Of a DNA stretch of 64,000 nucleotides, positions 37,501 through 46,580 are shown piece by piece. Positions within the stretch are counted from its first letter, which is position 1. Every line of letters begins with the position of its first letter. The position numbers and the translations under genes are program-made. The notes beneath the pieces were generated by a model. The model saw only the letters and a program-made list of their open reading frames with translations, was not told where the DNA came from and ran no database searches. The stretch comes from Deltaproteobacteria bacterium (GTDB lineage: Bacteria > Desulfobacterota > Desulfobacteria > Desulfobacterales > Desulfosarcinaceae): positions 96,333-160,332 of the forward strand of contig JAKALP010000014.1 of NCBI GenBank assembly GCA_021824175.1, in the 5' to 3' direction.

Positions 37501-38176
37501 CTGCGCCGAAGACGCCAGTCTTATGCCGGGTGAGTTTGTTCTTTTAACGATCAGCGACACCGGCTGCGGCATGGACAAGAAGACATTGGGCAAACTCTTT
37601 GAACCGTTCTTCACGACCAAGGAAGTCGGCAAGGGTACTGGTCTGGGGCTGGCTACCGTTTATGGCATTGTCAAGCAAAACAACGGATTCATCAATGTGG
37701 AGAGCGAGCCGGGCCAGGGGGCGACATTTAAAATCTATTTGCCGCGACATTTGAGCAAAGTAGAACGGTTACGCGCAGAGATACCGGCTCAAGCTGCGAA
37801 CGGCGGGCCGGAGGTCATTTTACTGGTGGAAGATGAACCGGCCATTTTAAAGATGACGACCGTAATGCTCGAACGCCTGGGATATAAAGTCATTGCCGCC
37901 AATACTCCCGGCGAAAGCATTCACCTGGCCGAAACATTTGCCGGCAAAATCGATCTGCTCATGACCGACGTGGTCATGCCTGAAATGAATGGCCGGGAAT
38001 TGGCCAAAAAGCTTTTGTCTCTTTACCCCGGAATGAAGCGGCTATTTATGTCGGGTTATACGGCGGACATCATCGCCCATAGAGGGGTATTGGACGAAAA
38101 CGTCAGCTTCATACGCAAACCATTTTCCATGCGCGATCTGGCGACCAAGGTGCGCGAAACTCTGGAAGGAAAATAA
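34511..38176 (+). CDS. Hybrid sensor histidine kinase (GAF, multiple PAS, HisKA, HATPase, receiver)
   Basis: 1221 residues from ATG 34511 (AAGGAG upstream). After a coiled coil (10-45) comes a GAF domain (about 45-200, Cys-containing 'GECMCGLTIKEGRLLCSND'). About five PAS units follow between 220 and 840, several ending in 'DITERKRAEE'-type linkers. The dimer/phosphoacceptor helix has H861 in 'GGVAHDFNNMLG', the ATPase has 'NLCVNARDAI', 'DTGCGMD' and 'GTGLGLATVYGIV', and the C-terminal receiver has acceptor D1153 in 'LLMTDVVMPEMNG'. No membrane helix is seen, so it senses cytoplasmic signals. No output regulator is adjacent. Confidence 0.93.
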   Translation: MIRPEDRVAHGADSNTDLVRLRQRVEVLEVENAALRRSRSELSALQELGRLVSASLSFEEVATTALQGMQAAVQPDMAFLFLRDGNRLVLRKVLPPEAGQWLESAPEHRVGECMCGLTIKEGRLLCSNDIHNDPRCTWQECKQAGIRSFAALPMRIGEEIIGVIGFASRSYRDFESQTEFLEAMGNQVSLPLANARLYESVQKELVERKRAEEALRESETQLRTLSDNLPGGLVYQLDFGEDGQQRRFTYLSAGIEALHGITVADALHDGMAIYRQVLEEDRPLLAERESMALASMTPFNAEVRLRLPSGAIRWRLLNSAPHRLPNNHLVWDGIEIDITERKQAEQALWTNQSYLQKAQEIGKIGHFSFDPISNLVEGSPELLRIFDVQGAGSLFEAFGKAVHPEDGHLIFPFIERAVKDSIPYDVEHRVRHRDGTVLHVQAKGEIINTPQGRRMVGTVQDITERKRTQEQLEILKQSIDTAPDGAYWMDKEGRFIYVNQAGCAALGYRREELMRLTIFDINPLATPERWAQVWQILKTGNNYFSQSVHRRKDGTTFPVEITSTYGRMGDQEYCNGFARDITERRQAEEALRQSEEALRTLVACLPDVIMRFDREGRHLFVSDNVRQVVSMRAEQFIGKTHRQLGFPEAHSRYWEQAIQNVYDSGQAFETEFSFSGSKGPTIFNWRLVPERDAQGAVRSVLSVCRDITLHRKVEKDYQTLFRQMVDGFALHEIICDEAGQPMDYRFLAVNQAFEKMTGLKANEVIGNTALQILPGVEHAWIETCGHVALSGEPAFLENSSIEPGKYFEVTIYSPSPNQFACIFADVTERKRAEAERDQLQVQLAQTQKMESVGRLAGGVAHDFNNMLGVILGHVEMAMMEMAPTQPLYAELMEVRQAAERSSELTRQLLAFARKQTVTPRVLDLNETVEGMLKMLRRLIGEEILLSWQPAANLAPVKVDPSQVDQILANLCVNARDAIAGVGKVTIETGMASFNEADCAEDASLMPGEFVLLTISDTGCGMDKKTLGKLFEPFFTTKEVGKGTGLGLATVYGIVKQNNGFINVESEPGQGATFKIYLPRHLSKVERLRAEIPAQAANGGPEVILLVEDEPAILKMTTVMLERLGYKVIAANTPGESIHLAETFAGKIDLLMTDVVMPEMNGRELAKKLLSLYPGMKRLFMSGYTADIIAHRGVLDENVSFIRKPFSMRDLATKVRETLEGK

Positions 38177-38398
38177 AGGGTGTCCAAGAAGAGATTTTGA
38201 AATGGCGTCTACGCCCTCTTCGGATTACATCCTCGCTCCTTGAGCAGGAGTGAAGGAAACCGCAATTCTTCTGGCAATAGGGCAATTCTTCAATCGTGCC
38301 TCCAGGGTTTGCTGCATATCAAGCAGGGATCAAGGTGTTTGGCCTCTTTGATCTTACCTTCCTTATCCGGCTCCACGGAACTATCACTCTTGGAGCGC

Positions 38399-39418
38399 TC
38401 ACCTCGCCGACGATCCCGCAGCCGGTTTCTGCTGCCAGGTTTTGGTCTTGAAATCAAACCCTTTTTCCGTCAGCAGCCGGATGCAGGCATCCACCACCTG
38501 GGCGTCATACATGGTACCCCGGTGGCGGCGCAGCTCTTCGGTAGCTTGTTCCAATCCAAGGGCTGGGCGGTAAGGCCGAAAGGAAGACATCGACTCCACC
38601 ACATCGGCTACCGAGAGAATCCGGGCTTCCAAGAGAATCTGATCGCCTTGCAACTGCCGCGGATAACCGCTGCCGTCCATGCGTTCATGGTGTTGATAAA
38701 TGATTTCGGCCAGCGGCCATGGGAAGTGAATGCCTTTGAGAATATCGAAAGCAGTATGGGGATGCATGCGGATAATGGCCATTTCGTGCTCGGACATGGC
38801 GCCGGGCTTGTTCAGGATGGCGGCCGGCACATGAATTTTGCCCAGATCATGGATGGCGGCGGCCATGCGCAGACCCTGGATGCGTTCCCAGGAAAAATCC
38901 AGTTCCGTGGCAATGGCCCGACACAGTTTGGCGGTACGCCGCTGGTGGCCGGCTGTATAGGGGTCCCGTTTTTCAATGGTCATGGACATGGCCTGGATGA
39001 TGGCGCCCATGGTTTTTCGCATCCGGCCGTGGCTGGCGGCCAGTTCAGCTTTAAACCGGTGTAAAATGACGGCATCGGCGGCCTTTTCCAAAAGTCCGGC
39101 AAATTGCCCCTGTTCATCCATAATCGGGGTTACGGTCACAACCCACGGGGCTTGGTTGTGAATTTTACAATGCTCACCCGCTTCCATCAGCAGGGGTTCC
39201 CGAATTGCCTGGGCGCGGGTCAGCGGGCATTGGTCCGAGTGGCACAGGCTGCCCGGAAACATTTGGTGGCATTTGGCGCCGACCAGTCGGTTTTGCTCCA
39301 GTCCCACTATTTGGGCAAAGGCTTGATTGACGAACTGGATTGTAAAGGAGGGATCGGTGACCATCAATCCGTCTGGGAAATGCTGAAGTATATCTTGCCA
39401 GTCCAAAGAAAATGCCAT
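38399..39418 (-). CDS. PAS-HD-GYP domain protein (probable c-di-GMP phosphodiesterase)
   Basis: 339 residues. Residues 10-120 are a PAS domain ('FPDGLMVTDPSFTIQFVNQAF', with 'CHQMFPGSLCHSDQCP', a Cys-rich insert common in Desulfobacterota PAS domains). The HD-GYP domain spans about 150-325: 'AGHQRRTAKLCRAIA', H190-D191 in 'AIHDLGKIHVP', 'HHERMDGSGYP' near 245-252 and 'ILSVADVVESM'. All metal-binding residues look intact, so hydrolysis of cyclic di-GMP is expected. It converges on the histidine kinase gene, and its start faces the ClpX-like gene across a 249-bp gap. Confidence 0.92.
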   Translation of the reverse strand: MAFSLDWQDILQHFPDGLMVTDPSFTIQFVNQAFAQIVGLEQNRLVGAKCHQMFPGSLCHSDQCPLTRAQAIREPLLMEAGEHCKIHNQAPWVVTVTPIMDEQGQFAGLLEKAADAVILHRFKAELAASHGRMRKTMGAIIQAMSMTIEKRDPYTAGHQRRTAKLCRAIATELDFSWERIQGLRMAAAIHDLGKIHVPAAILNKPGAMSEHEMAIIRMHPHTAFDILKGIHFPWPLAEIIYQHHERMDGSGYPRQLQGDQILLEARILSVADVVESMSSFRPYRPALGLEQATEELRRHRGTMYDAQVVDACIRLLTEKGFDFKTKTWQQKPAAGSSAR

Positions 39419-39667
39419 GGGTGATCCATTAATTAGTGTCGGAGTTCTGCGCGGGGCCGATAACTGAATTTAATAAACGATTCATAGCCGGAATAGATCT
39501 TGAATTCAAGGGCGTGGGAGATCCGGGGTGAACCAAGACCCTTTTTAACCCATTCCCATTGATGGGCTGGAAAAAGCCAGCCCTGCATTTTACTACAAGC
39601 CATCTCCATGGCTTTTTTGCCGGGGCATCAACTTGCATTAAAAAACAGAGGTGATTATAGTCGGCTC

Positions 39668-41455
39668 ATGATGAAACCACTTAATGAAAAATTACCGGAC
39701 CCCAAAGAGTTAGAGAAAGAGTTGGGTGACTTTCTGGCCAAAAAGTTTGGCGGCTCAGTCAAACTGGCCACACCCATCGTCATGCCCCAGACGGAGATGA
39801 ATGACACGGTTGAAAAGCCGGTGGCAAAAACATCCGACATCAGCTTCGATCTCAAACCCGAAGAGCTGGTGGCTTACCTGGACCAGTACATCATTAAACA
39901 AGAGCGCGCTAAGGCGATCCTGGCCACCAAGATCTGCACCCATTTTAACCGCATCCGATACCGCCAGTCGTTTCCGGATGCCGTCAGCGACATGGTGGGC
40001 AGCATTAAAAACAATATTTTGATGCTGGGGCCCACGGGTGTGGGCAAGACCTATATGATCCGCCTGATCGCCCACAAAATCGGCGTGCCGTTTATTAAAG
40101 GCGATGCCACCAAATTCAGTGAGACCGGCTATGTCGGCGGCGATGTGGAAGATCTGGTACGCGATCTGGTGCGCGAGGCCGACGGGGATATCGAGCGTGC
40201 CCAGTATGGCATCATTTACATCGATGAAATCGACAAGATCGCCTCGGCCCAGAATCTGATCGGCGCCGATGTGTCGCGAACCGGTGTGCAAAGAGCTTTG
40301 CTCAAGCCCATGGAAGAAACCGAGGTGGATCTGAAAGTCCCCCACGATCCTATCTCCATGCTCCAGGAAATCGAACGATTCCGAAAAACAGGTCAGCGCG
40401 ACCGCACGGCGGTCAACACCAAGAATATTCTTTTCATCATGAGCGGCGCCTTTTCCGGATTGGACAAAATCATTAAAAAGCGCCTCTCGGAGCAAGCCAT
40501 CGGTTTTGGCGCCAGTTTTACCAAAACCCACGAAGAGGCGGATATTCTTTCGCGCGTGCGCTCCGAGGATCTGATCACCTTTGGCTTTGAATCCGAATTC
40601 GTGGGGCGTTTGCCGGTGCGGGCGGTTTTCGAGCATCTGACCGAGGAAGATCTCTACACCATCCTGGAGAATCCCAATAATCCCATCATTCTGGGTAAAA
40701 AGCTTGACTTTGCGGCATACGGCATCACCATCAAATTCGATAAGGAAACGCTGCGCTTGTTGGCGCGACGAGCATACGAAGAGAATACTGGCGCCCGTGG
40801 ACTCGTAAGCTCGGTGGAAAAGGCTATGCTGAGTTTTGAAAAGCGGATGCCTTCCATCAACGTAAAAAAGCTGGCCGTCACCAGCGAGGTCATCGAGCAT
40901 GCCCAGGATTGGCTGGCCAAACTCGAACAAGATCCGGAGCTGCCGGAGATGCGCGCCGCTTTTGAAAAAGTCAGCATCGTGGAGAAGGAAGCAATTATTT
41001 CCTACGTCACTAAAAGCAAAACCCATTTGAGTCAGAAGTTCGGGCTGCCTTTGACATCGGAACGCATCGAGCTGATGGCCGACTATTACATCGCCCACAC
41101 CACGGACATTAATGGCGTATTCGATAAGTTCACCCATTTTTATGAAGAAGTAAAAAATATCGAACTGCAGTTTTTGAAAAAACATGGCGTCAATATCGTT
41201 TTTGAAGAAGAAGCCATTGATGCCATGATCATCCAATGGCGCAACGCCAAAGCCGATCTGGATGCCATTTACAAGCAGCTCAGCAACAACCTGGAGTATG
41301 GTTTGAAACTGGTTCGTGAAAAGACGGGGCGAAATCGTTTCTTTCTCAACCGCCAGGCGTTGGATGAGCCGGAAAAGTTTATTGGGCAGTTGCTCAAGGA
41401 GGCCAAGGCTCGTACGGCTGAAACAGCTTCTCTGACCAGCACGAAAAATCAATAA
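39668..41455 (+). CDS. ClpX-like AAA+ unfoldase without zinc domain, with C-terminal extension
   Basis: 595 residues from ATG 39668 or 39671. Residues 60-430 match ClpX: 'LDQYIIKQERAKAILATKI', Walker A 'GPTGVGKT' near 121, 'GDATKFSETGYVGGDVED', Walker B 'IIYIDEIDK' near 181, 'GVQRALLKPMEE' and sensor 2 'NTGARGLVSSVEKAM'. The ClpP-docking loop I278-G279-F280 is present. The N-terminal four-Cys zinc domain of ClpX is absent, replaced by a charged stretch. About 160 extra residues follow position 430, predicted helical ('TTDINGVFDKFTHFYEEVKNIELQFLK' region). The gap to ahbC is 17 bp, so the two are probably one transcript. Confidence 0.88.
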   Translation: MMKPLNEKLPDPKELEKELGDFLAKKFGGSVKLATPIVMPQTEMNDTVEKPVAKTSDISFDLKPEELVAYLDQYIIKQERAKAILATKICTHFNRIRYRQSFPDAVSDMVGSIKNNILMLGPTGVGKTYMIRLIAHKIGVPFIKGDATKFSETGYVGGDVEDLVRDLVREADGDIERAQYGIIYIDEIDKIASAQNLIGADVSRTGVQRALLKPMEETEVDLKVPHDPISMLQEIERFRKTGQRDRTAVNTKNILFIMSGAFSGLDKIIKKRLSEQAIGFGASFTKTHEEADILSRVRSEDLITFGFESEFVGRLPVRAVFEHLTEEDLYTILENPNNPIILGKKLDFAAYGITIKFDKETLRLLARRAYEENTGARGLVSSVEKAMLSFEKRMPSINVKKLAVTSEVIEHAQDWLAKLEQDPELPEMRAAFEKVSIVEKEAIISYVTKSKTHLSQKFGLPLTSERIELMADYYIAHTTDINGVFDKFTHFYEEVKNIELQFLKKHGVNIVFEEEAIDAMIIQWRNAKADLDAIYKQLSNNLEYGLKLVREKTGRNRFFLNRQALDEPEKFIGQLLKEAKARTAETASLTSTKNQ

Positions 41456-41472
41456 GAAAGGATCGCTTTAAC

Positions 41473-42660
41473 ATGATCGGCATTTCCAAACTCTACTGCG
41501 GCACAGTGGAGCCCTCTGATGCATTGCGTTATGGCCGTCACTCTTCTAAACTGCCCAGTCACCTGTTGCAGTTTTCGGAAGACAAACATCCCGTGGTGGT
41601 CTGGAATGTCACCCGGGCCTGTAATTTGAAGTGCGTACACTGTTACGCCCACGCCACGGAAGGCGCTACCAGCAGCGAACTCAGCACCGCGGAAGGCAAG
41701 CTGCTGATTGATGATCTGGCGGCCTTTGGTTCACCGGTCATGCTGTTTTCCGGCGGTGAACCCTTGGTACGCAAGGATCTGCCGGACCTGGCGGCTTATG
41801 CCGTGGAAAAAGGCATGCGGGCCGTCATCTCCACCAACGGCACCCTCATTGACCGCAATACCGCCAAAACCTTGAAACAAATTGGGCTTTCCTATGTGGG
41901 TATCAGTCTAGATGGCTTGGAACCAGTCAATGATCACTTCCGTGGGGTCAAAGGCTCTTTCAAGAAAGCCATGCAGGGGATCCACAACTGCCAGGAGGCT
42001 GGGATTAAGGTCGGCCTGCGTTTTACCATGAACAAGCGCAATGTCCAGGAGATCGGTGGAATATTTGATCTTCTGGAGGAGATGGAAATTCCACGGGTAT
42101 GTTTCTACCACTTGGTCTACGCGGGCCGCGGCTCGGCTTTGCTGAAAGATGATCTGAGCCATGAGGAGACCCGGGCCGCCGTGGATTTGATCATCGAGCG
42201 CACCCGGCAATTGCACGCCATGGGCAAACCCAAAGAGGTTCTGACCGTGGACAACCATGCCGACGGCCCCTACTTGTACTTACGAATGCTCCAGGAGAAC
42301 TCCCAACGCGCACCCGAGGTGCTTAAGCTGTTGCAGATGAATGAAGGCAACAGCTCGGGACGGGGCATTGGATGTGTGAGCTGGGATGGTGAAGTGCATG
42401 CCGATCAATTCTGGCGTCACCACAGTTTTGGCAATGTGCGCAAGCGCCCCTTCTCCAAAATCTGGACCGAACCCGAAGACCCATTGCTATTGCAATTGAA
42501 AGAAAAGAAGAAATTCGTGCAAGGCCGCTGCGCCACCTGCCGCTGGCTGGATGTCTGCGGAGGTAATTTCCGGGTGCGGGCCGAAGCGGTCACCGGCGAT
42601 GTCTGGGCTCCGGACCCGGCATGTTATTTAACTGATGAGGAGATCTCGCAGACGGTTTAA
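41473..42660 (+). CDS. ahbC: Radical SAM 12,18-didecarboxysiroheme deacetylase AhbC
   Basis: 395 residues. The N terminus 'MIGISKLYCGT...DALRYGRHS' is characteristic of AhbC. The radical SAM cluster is C50-x3-C54-x2-C57 ('CNLKCVHCYA'), with 'FSGGEPLVRKDLPDL' and 'GISLDGLEPVNDHFRGVKGSF'. The C-terminal SPASM-type cysteines ('GRCATCRWLDVCGGNFRVRA') hold a second cluster. It converts 12,18-didecarboxysiroheme to iron-coproporphyrin III in the siroheme-based haem route. Genes ahbA/ahbB and the siroheme genes are not in the window. hemB starts 12 bp later. Confidence 0.93.
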   Translation: MIGISKLYCGTVEPSDALRYGRHSSKLPSHLLQFSEDKHPVVVWNVTRACNLKCVHCYAHATEGATSSELSTAEGKLLIDDLAAFGSPVMLFSGGEPLVRKDLPDLAAYAVEKGMRAVISTNGTLIDRNTAKTLKQIGLSYVGISLDGLEPVNDHFRGVKGSFKKAMQGIHNCQEAGIKVGLRFTMNKRNVQEIGGIFDLLEEMEIPRVCFYHLVYAGRGSALLKDDLSHEETRAAVDLIIERTRQLHAMGKPKEVLTVDNHADGPYLYLRMLQENSQRAPEVLKLLQMNEGNSSGRGIGCVSWDGEVHADQFWRHHSFGNVRKRPFSKIWTEPEDPLLLQLKEKKKFVQGRCATCRWLDVCGGNFRVRAEAVTGDVWAPDPACYLTDEEISQTV

Positions 42661-42672
42661 AAGGAGTAAACC

Positions 42673-43650
42673 ATGTTATTCCCCGACTACCGCCCCCGCC
42701 GCATGCGTCAGAACGAAGCGTTCCGCCGCATGGTGCGCGAAACCCAGCTCAACGTCGATGATCTGATTCTGCCGCTATTTGTTGTGGGCGGTAAAGACAT
42801 AAAAAATCCCATCCCCTCCATGCCGGGACATTATCAATTTTCCACTGATCATCTCGTAAAAGCGGCTCAACAGGCGCGTGATTTGGGCATTCCGGCGGTC
42901 ATTCTCTTTGGCCTGCCATCCAAAAAAGATCCACTGGCCACCCAGGCCTATGCTAAAGACGGGGTAGTCCAGAAAGCGATCAAGGCCATCAAAGATAAAA
43001 TCCCGGATCTGGCGGTCATTACCGATGTCTGCTTGTGTGCTTACACAGACCATGGCCATTGCGGCGTGGTAGAGGGGCACACCATTGACAATGACGCCTC
43101 GTTGGACCTGCTGGCGCGCACCGCGCTCTCCCATGCCAAGGCCGGTGCCGACATGGTGGCGCCTTCGGATATGATGGATGGTCGGGTGGCTGAGATCCGC
43201 AATGCGCTTGATGAGGCTGAAATGAGCCACATCCCCATTATGTCTTACGCGGCCAAGTACTGCTCAGCTTATTACGGCCCTTTCCGGGAAGCAGCCGAAT
43301 CAGCGCCCAAGTTCGGCGACCGGCGCACCTATCAAATGGACCCGGCCAATGCTCGTGAAGCACTGCGGGAAGTCAACATGGACGTGGAAGAAGGGGCCGA
43401 TATCATCATGGTGAAGCCGGCCCTGGCCTATTTAGACATTATATGCCGGGTCAAGGATGAGTTCGACCTGCCGGTGGCGGCTTACAATGTGAGCGGTGAA
43501 TACTCCATGATCAAAGCCGCGGCGGAGCGCGGTTGGCTGGACGGCCGGTTGGTGATGATGGAGACATTAACAGCCATCAAACGGGCCGGCGCGGATATGA
43601 TTTTGACCTATTTCGCCATGGAGGCGGCCCAAGTATTAAACAAGCGTTAA
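42673..43650 (+). CDS. hemB: Porphobilinogen synthase (delta-aminolevulinic acid dehydratase)
   Basis: 325 residues with AAAGGAG before the ATG. Zinc-site cysteines are in '[14 protein letters not shown]'. The two active-site lysines are in '[17 protein letters not shown]' and '[11 protein letters not shown]', and '[14 protein letters not shown]' and '[11 protein letters not shown]' complete the family pattern. It condenses two 5-aminolevulinate molecules to porphobilinogen, the common step for siroheme, haem and cobalamin. Its place between ahbC and ahbD ties early tetrapyrrole supply to haem output. Confidence 0.97.
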   Translation: MLFPDYRPRRMRQNEAFRRMVRETQLNVDDLILPLFVVGGKDIKNPIPSMPGHYQFSTDHLVKAAQQARDLGIPAVILFGLPSKKDPLATQAYAKDGVVQKAIKAIKDKIPDLAVITDVCLCAYTDHGHCGVVEGHTIDNDASLDLLARTALSHAKAGADMVAPSDMMDGRVAEIRNALDEAEMSHIPIMSYAAKYCSAYYGPFREAAESAPKFGDRRTYQMDPANAREALREVNMDVEEGADIIMVKPALAYLDIICRVKDEFDLPVAAYNVSGEYSMIKAAAERGWLDGRLVMMETLTAIKRAGADMILTYFAMEAAQVLNKR

Positions 43651-43695
43651 TGCACCGAGCGCGCATTATTCCAAAAAGAACCAAGGGAAATAACC

Positions 43696-44802
43696 ATGTC
43701 GCACCCTGCCACTCATCCTCATCATGGACACCCGCATGCATCCGGCCATCATCCTGATTCGTCCACCCTGCGCCTCGTAGCCTGGGAGACAACGCGCAAT
43801 TGCAATTTATCGTGTGTCCATTGCCGAGCTTCGGCGACCAGCGGTCCTTATACCGGTGAACTGGATACACCAGCCGCTTTTCGGTTGCTCGATCAAATTG
43901 CCGAAGTGGCCAAGCCAATCATTATCCTTACCGGTGGCGAACCCCTTTTACGCGAGGATATTTTTGACATTGCGTCCTACGGCACCGCCAAAGGGTTGCG
44001 CATGGTTATGGCCCCTAATGGTACGCTTGTCACCAGAGAGACCGCTCAGAAGCTGGCCAAAGCCGGAATTCAACGCATCAGTGTGAGCATCGATGGCGCT
44101 ACAGCGCAGAGTCATGACACTTTCCGAGGTGTGCCCGGCGCATTCGAAGGCGCATTGAAGGGTATTGAAAACGCTAAATCAGCGGGCGTCGAATTTCAAA
44201 TCAACACCACCATCACCAAAACCAATCTCAACCAGATCCCCAGCATTCTGCGGCTGGCCGAACAGCTTGGGGCTGTGGCCCACCACATATTCCTCCTGGT
44301 GCCCACCGGGCGCGGCAAGTATATTGTGGACCAAGCCATAGACGCTAAGGAGTATGAAGATACCCTCAACTGGTTTTACGATCAGCGCAGCAAAACCAAA
44401 CTGCAGCTCAAGGCGACCTGCGCGCCCCACTATTATCGCATCCTGCGGCAACGGGCCAAGCAAGATGGTCAGAGCGTCACCTTTCAGACCCATGGCCTGG
44501 ACGCAGTAACCCGCGGATGCCTGGCCGGAACCGGTTTTTGTTTTATCTCCCACCGGGGCATCGTGCAGCCGTGCGGTTTTCTGGATTTGAACTGCGGCGA
44601 TGTCACCAAGCAATCCTTCGTTGAGATTTGGAACCATTCATCCCATTTCAAAACCCTCCGCGACACCAACCAGCTCAAAGACAAATGTGGTGTTTGTGAA
44701 TACCGTAAAGTCTGCGGCGGTTGCCGTGCCCGGGCTTACGAAGCTACCGGCGACTACTTAACCGCCGAACCACTCTGTTTATATGATCCAGCCCAAGAAT
44801 AA
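43696..44802 (+). CDS. ahbD: Radical SAM haem synthase AhbD
   Basis: 368 residues. A His-rich start ('HPHHGHPHASGHH') precedes the radical SAM motif C36-x3-C40-x2-C43 ('CNLSCVHCRA'). 'LTGGEPLLREDIFDIA' and 'SVSIDGATAQSHDTFRGVPG' follow, and the C terminus has 'KCGVCEYRKVCGGCRARAYEATGD', the second iron-sulfur site. AhbD oxidatively decarboxylates two propionates of iron-coproporphyrin III to the vinyl groups of haem b. The His-rich tail could bind metal, but it is variable in the family. A GGGAAATAACC ribosome-site region precedes the ATG; the gap to hemB is 45 bp. Confidence 0.92.
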   Translation: MSHPATHPHHGHPHASGHHPDSSTLRLVAWETTRNCNLSCVHCRASATSGPYTGELDTPAAFRLLDQIAEVAKPIIILTGGEPLLREDIFDIASYGTAKGLRMVMAPNGTLVTRETAQKLAKAGIQRISVSIDGATAQSHDTFRGVPGAFEGALKGIENAKSAGVEFQINTTITKTNLNQIPSILRLAEQLGAVAHHIFLLVPTGRGKYIVDQAIDAKEYEDTLNWFYDQRSKTKLQLKATCAPHYYRILRQRAKQDGQSVTFQTHGLDAVTRGCLAGTGFCFISHRGIVQPCGFLDLNCGDVTKQSFVEIWNHSSHFKTLRDTNQLKDKCGVCEYRKVCGGCRARAYEATGDYLTAEPLCLYDPAQE

Positions 44803-44996
44803 TGTCTTATGGTTCAAAGCGAAAAAAGCTGATACTCGCGCATTAATGGCGAGGATCGCACCGCACCAAACCATGCGCTTCCCGTCCTGCGAAGTAAAAG
44901 CCAACTAATGCATCTTCAAAAAACCTCTTGTTGGCGCATAAATATCAGTGGTATATCCATAATGTAGATAATGCCACCTATCGAAAGGGCTGGGGA

Positions 44997-45602
44997 ATGA
45001 AAATCAAATCCATGATGGTGCCGAATCCTATTACGGTCACCACCAAACAGTCCGTTGAAGAGGCTTTGGAATTGATGAAAGTCAATTCCATTCGACATCT
45101 TCCGGTAGTGGATGCAAAAAGTCGGCTTAAAGGATTATTAACCCTGGCTGACCTGAAACGGGCGCTGTTGCCATCGATGCTGGGTGACTTGACCCTGGCC
45201 GATATGATGATCACAAATCCGATTACAGTGTCTCCCGATGATGATGTCGAAATTGCCGCTCAAATCATCTATAGACACAAGATAAGTGGACTGCCTGTGA
45301 TCAAAGGACAGCGGCTGGTAGGCATTATCACCGAATCGGACTTGCTGCGGGCTTTCATTGATATGATGGGGATATTGGCCAGCAGCGCCAGAATCGATGT
45401 GGTGACCAGTGATGAACCTGGTAGTTTGAATCGAGCCATCCAGATCATTCACGATCAGGGTGGGGACATTATCAACGTCGGAATGACGGCCCAACGAACC
45501 ACCAAACGTACTTACTTTTTCCGCTTGGTGCCTTGTGACATGCTACCAATCAAAGAGGCATTGGAAAGCGGGGGATTTAACGTGCAGGCGGTGATGGAAT
45601 AA
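44997..45602 (+). CDS. AcuB-like protein with two CBS domains and an ACT domain
   Basis: About 201 residues from ATG 44997 (MKIKSMMVPNP); a frame opening at 44928 adds residues unlike the family. CBS1 is about residues 5-60 ('VEEALELMKVNSIRHLPVVD') and CBS2 65-130 ('DDVEIAAQIIYRHKISGLPVIK', 'LVGIITESDLLRAFI'). An ACT-like domain follows at about 135-200 ('PGSLNRAIQIIHDQGGDIINV'). CBS pairs bind adenine nucleotides and ACT domains bind small metabolites, so this is probably a ligand sensor. It lies 16 bp (or 46 bp) upstream of a membrane protein gene. The target is unknown. Confidence 0.85.
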   Translation: MKIKSMMVPNPITVTTKQSVEEALELMKVNSIRHLPVVDAKSRLKGLLTLADLKRALLPSMLGDLTLADMMITNPITVSPDDDVEIAAQIIYRHKISGLPVIKGQRLVGIITESDLLRAFIDMMGILASSARIDVVTSDEPGSLNRAIQIIHDQGGDIINVGMTAQRTTKRTYFFRLVPCDMLPIKEALESGGFNVQAVME

Positions 45603-45648
45603 CAAGCAATATATCTTTTTGGCGGCTATTTTGAAATTCAAACCACGG

Positions 45649-46578
45649 ATGATCCAAAAGCTATTACTACTCCTTATCTACCTGTCATTTGGGGTTGGCG
45701 CAGCTAGCGCCGCAGTCCTGAAAGATATCAGGATCGGGGAACGCGAAAATTCCACTCGGATTGTCTTTGAGCTGGATGCGAGTGTGGCTGCGGTCTTGGC
45801 TGCGCCGCCGGATTCGGAACATATACGAGTAGATTTCCCGAACACTCGACCTGACCTGATCAAAAAAATTGCCGTGGATCAAACCCGCCGAATCCAAGAG
45901 ATTCAAATTTGGAATAATGCCGGCCTTCTTTCCACTGTAATCAAGCTCGGCGCGCCCCAGCATCGGGTGGAATCCTTCACCTTGAAAAATCCAAACCGCT
46001 TTGCCGTGGATATTTATTGGGAAAAAAGACTGGGGCAAAAAGAAGAAGCTATTGCTGCGCCACTAACTTCCGGCCACAGCGATGCCATGACTTCCATGCC
46101 TGTCGAGCCGCAGAAGGTGCCGTCTGAGATAGCTGCCCCTATTCAGGTTCAGGAGCCTTCAACGACATCACCAGTTTCCCATCAACCACCAGATGAAACG
46201 GCCGTTTTACCAACGACTGAGAATACACCGGCAGCCAACGCAACCGATACAGGCCCAGCCAAAGTTGCTCCCCTCGCTTCTACAAACGTAACCGCCCCCC
46301 CATCGGCGAAAAACATGGCTAATTCAGCGGCGACCTCGGAAACAGGATCTGATTCCCCCCAGCGATCCAATTGGCTCCAATACTACTTGGTGATTACTCT
46401 TATTGCCATTACCATCACCATCCTCATCTTACTCATTTTGATGCTTTTGGCCCATTATCGTGGCATCGGAGAAAGGATCCCAACGAGCTCAAAGGATTTT
46501 CTCCTGAAACAGAACAGCCGGATTGCCGAGCTGGATGAGCGCATCAAGGAGCAACTTAAACGTTATGATGAGGCCTGA
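45649..46578 (+). CDS. AMIN-domain protein with signal peptide and transmembrane helix
   Basis: About 309 residues from ATG 45649; a TTG at 45619 would lengthen the N-region by ten residues and neither has a clear ribosome site. A signal peptide/anchor ('IQKLLLLLIYLSFGVGAASA') precedes an AMIN domain (about 20-115: 'KDIRIGERENSTRIVFELDA', 'VESFTLKNPNRFAVDIYW'), a fold that binds cell-wall or pilus components. A Pro/Thr-rich linker follows (120-245), then one transmembrane helix near 255-282 and a ~35-residue charged cytoplasmic tail. It could link the periplasm to the PilZ/MinD proteins encoded next, but this is inference. Confidence 0.75.
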   Translation: MIQKLLLLLIYLSFGVGAASAAVLKDIRIGERENSTRIVFELDASVAAVLAAPPDSEHIRVDFPNTRPDLIKKIAVDQTRRIQEIQIWNNAGLLSTVIKLGAPQHRVESFTLKNPNRFAVDIYWEKRLGQKEEAIAAPLTSGHSDAMTSMPVEPQKVPSEIAAPIQVQEPSTTSPVSHQPPDETAVLPTTENTPAANATDTGPAKVAPLASTNVTAPPSAKNMANSAATSETGSDSPQRSNWLQYYLVITLIAITITILILLILMLLAHYRGIGERIPTSSKDFLLKQNSRIAELDERIKEQLKRYDEA

Positions 46579-46580
46579 CC

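Noticed and set aside
38230..38270. Imperfect hairpin between the histidine kinase and HD-GYP genes
   Set aside because: Short stem with a bulge and no U-tract.
39635..39661. TTGCAT and TATAGT, 17 bp apart, before the ClpX-like gene
   Set aside because: The -35 match is poor and the start of transcription would fall on the ATG; not strong enough to call.
39755..41452. A 565-codon open frame antisense to the ClpX-like gene
   Set aside because: It lies wholly opposite a gene with clear family motifs; its translation has no recognisable domain and arises from codon bias on the other strand.
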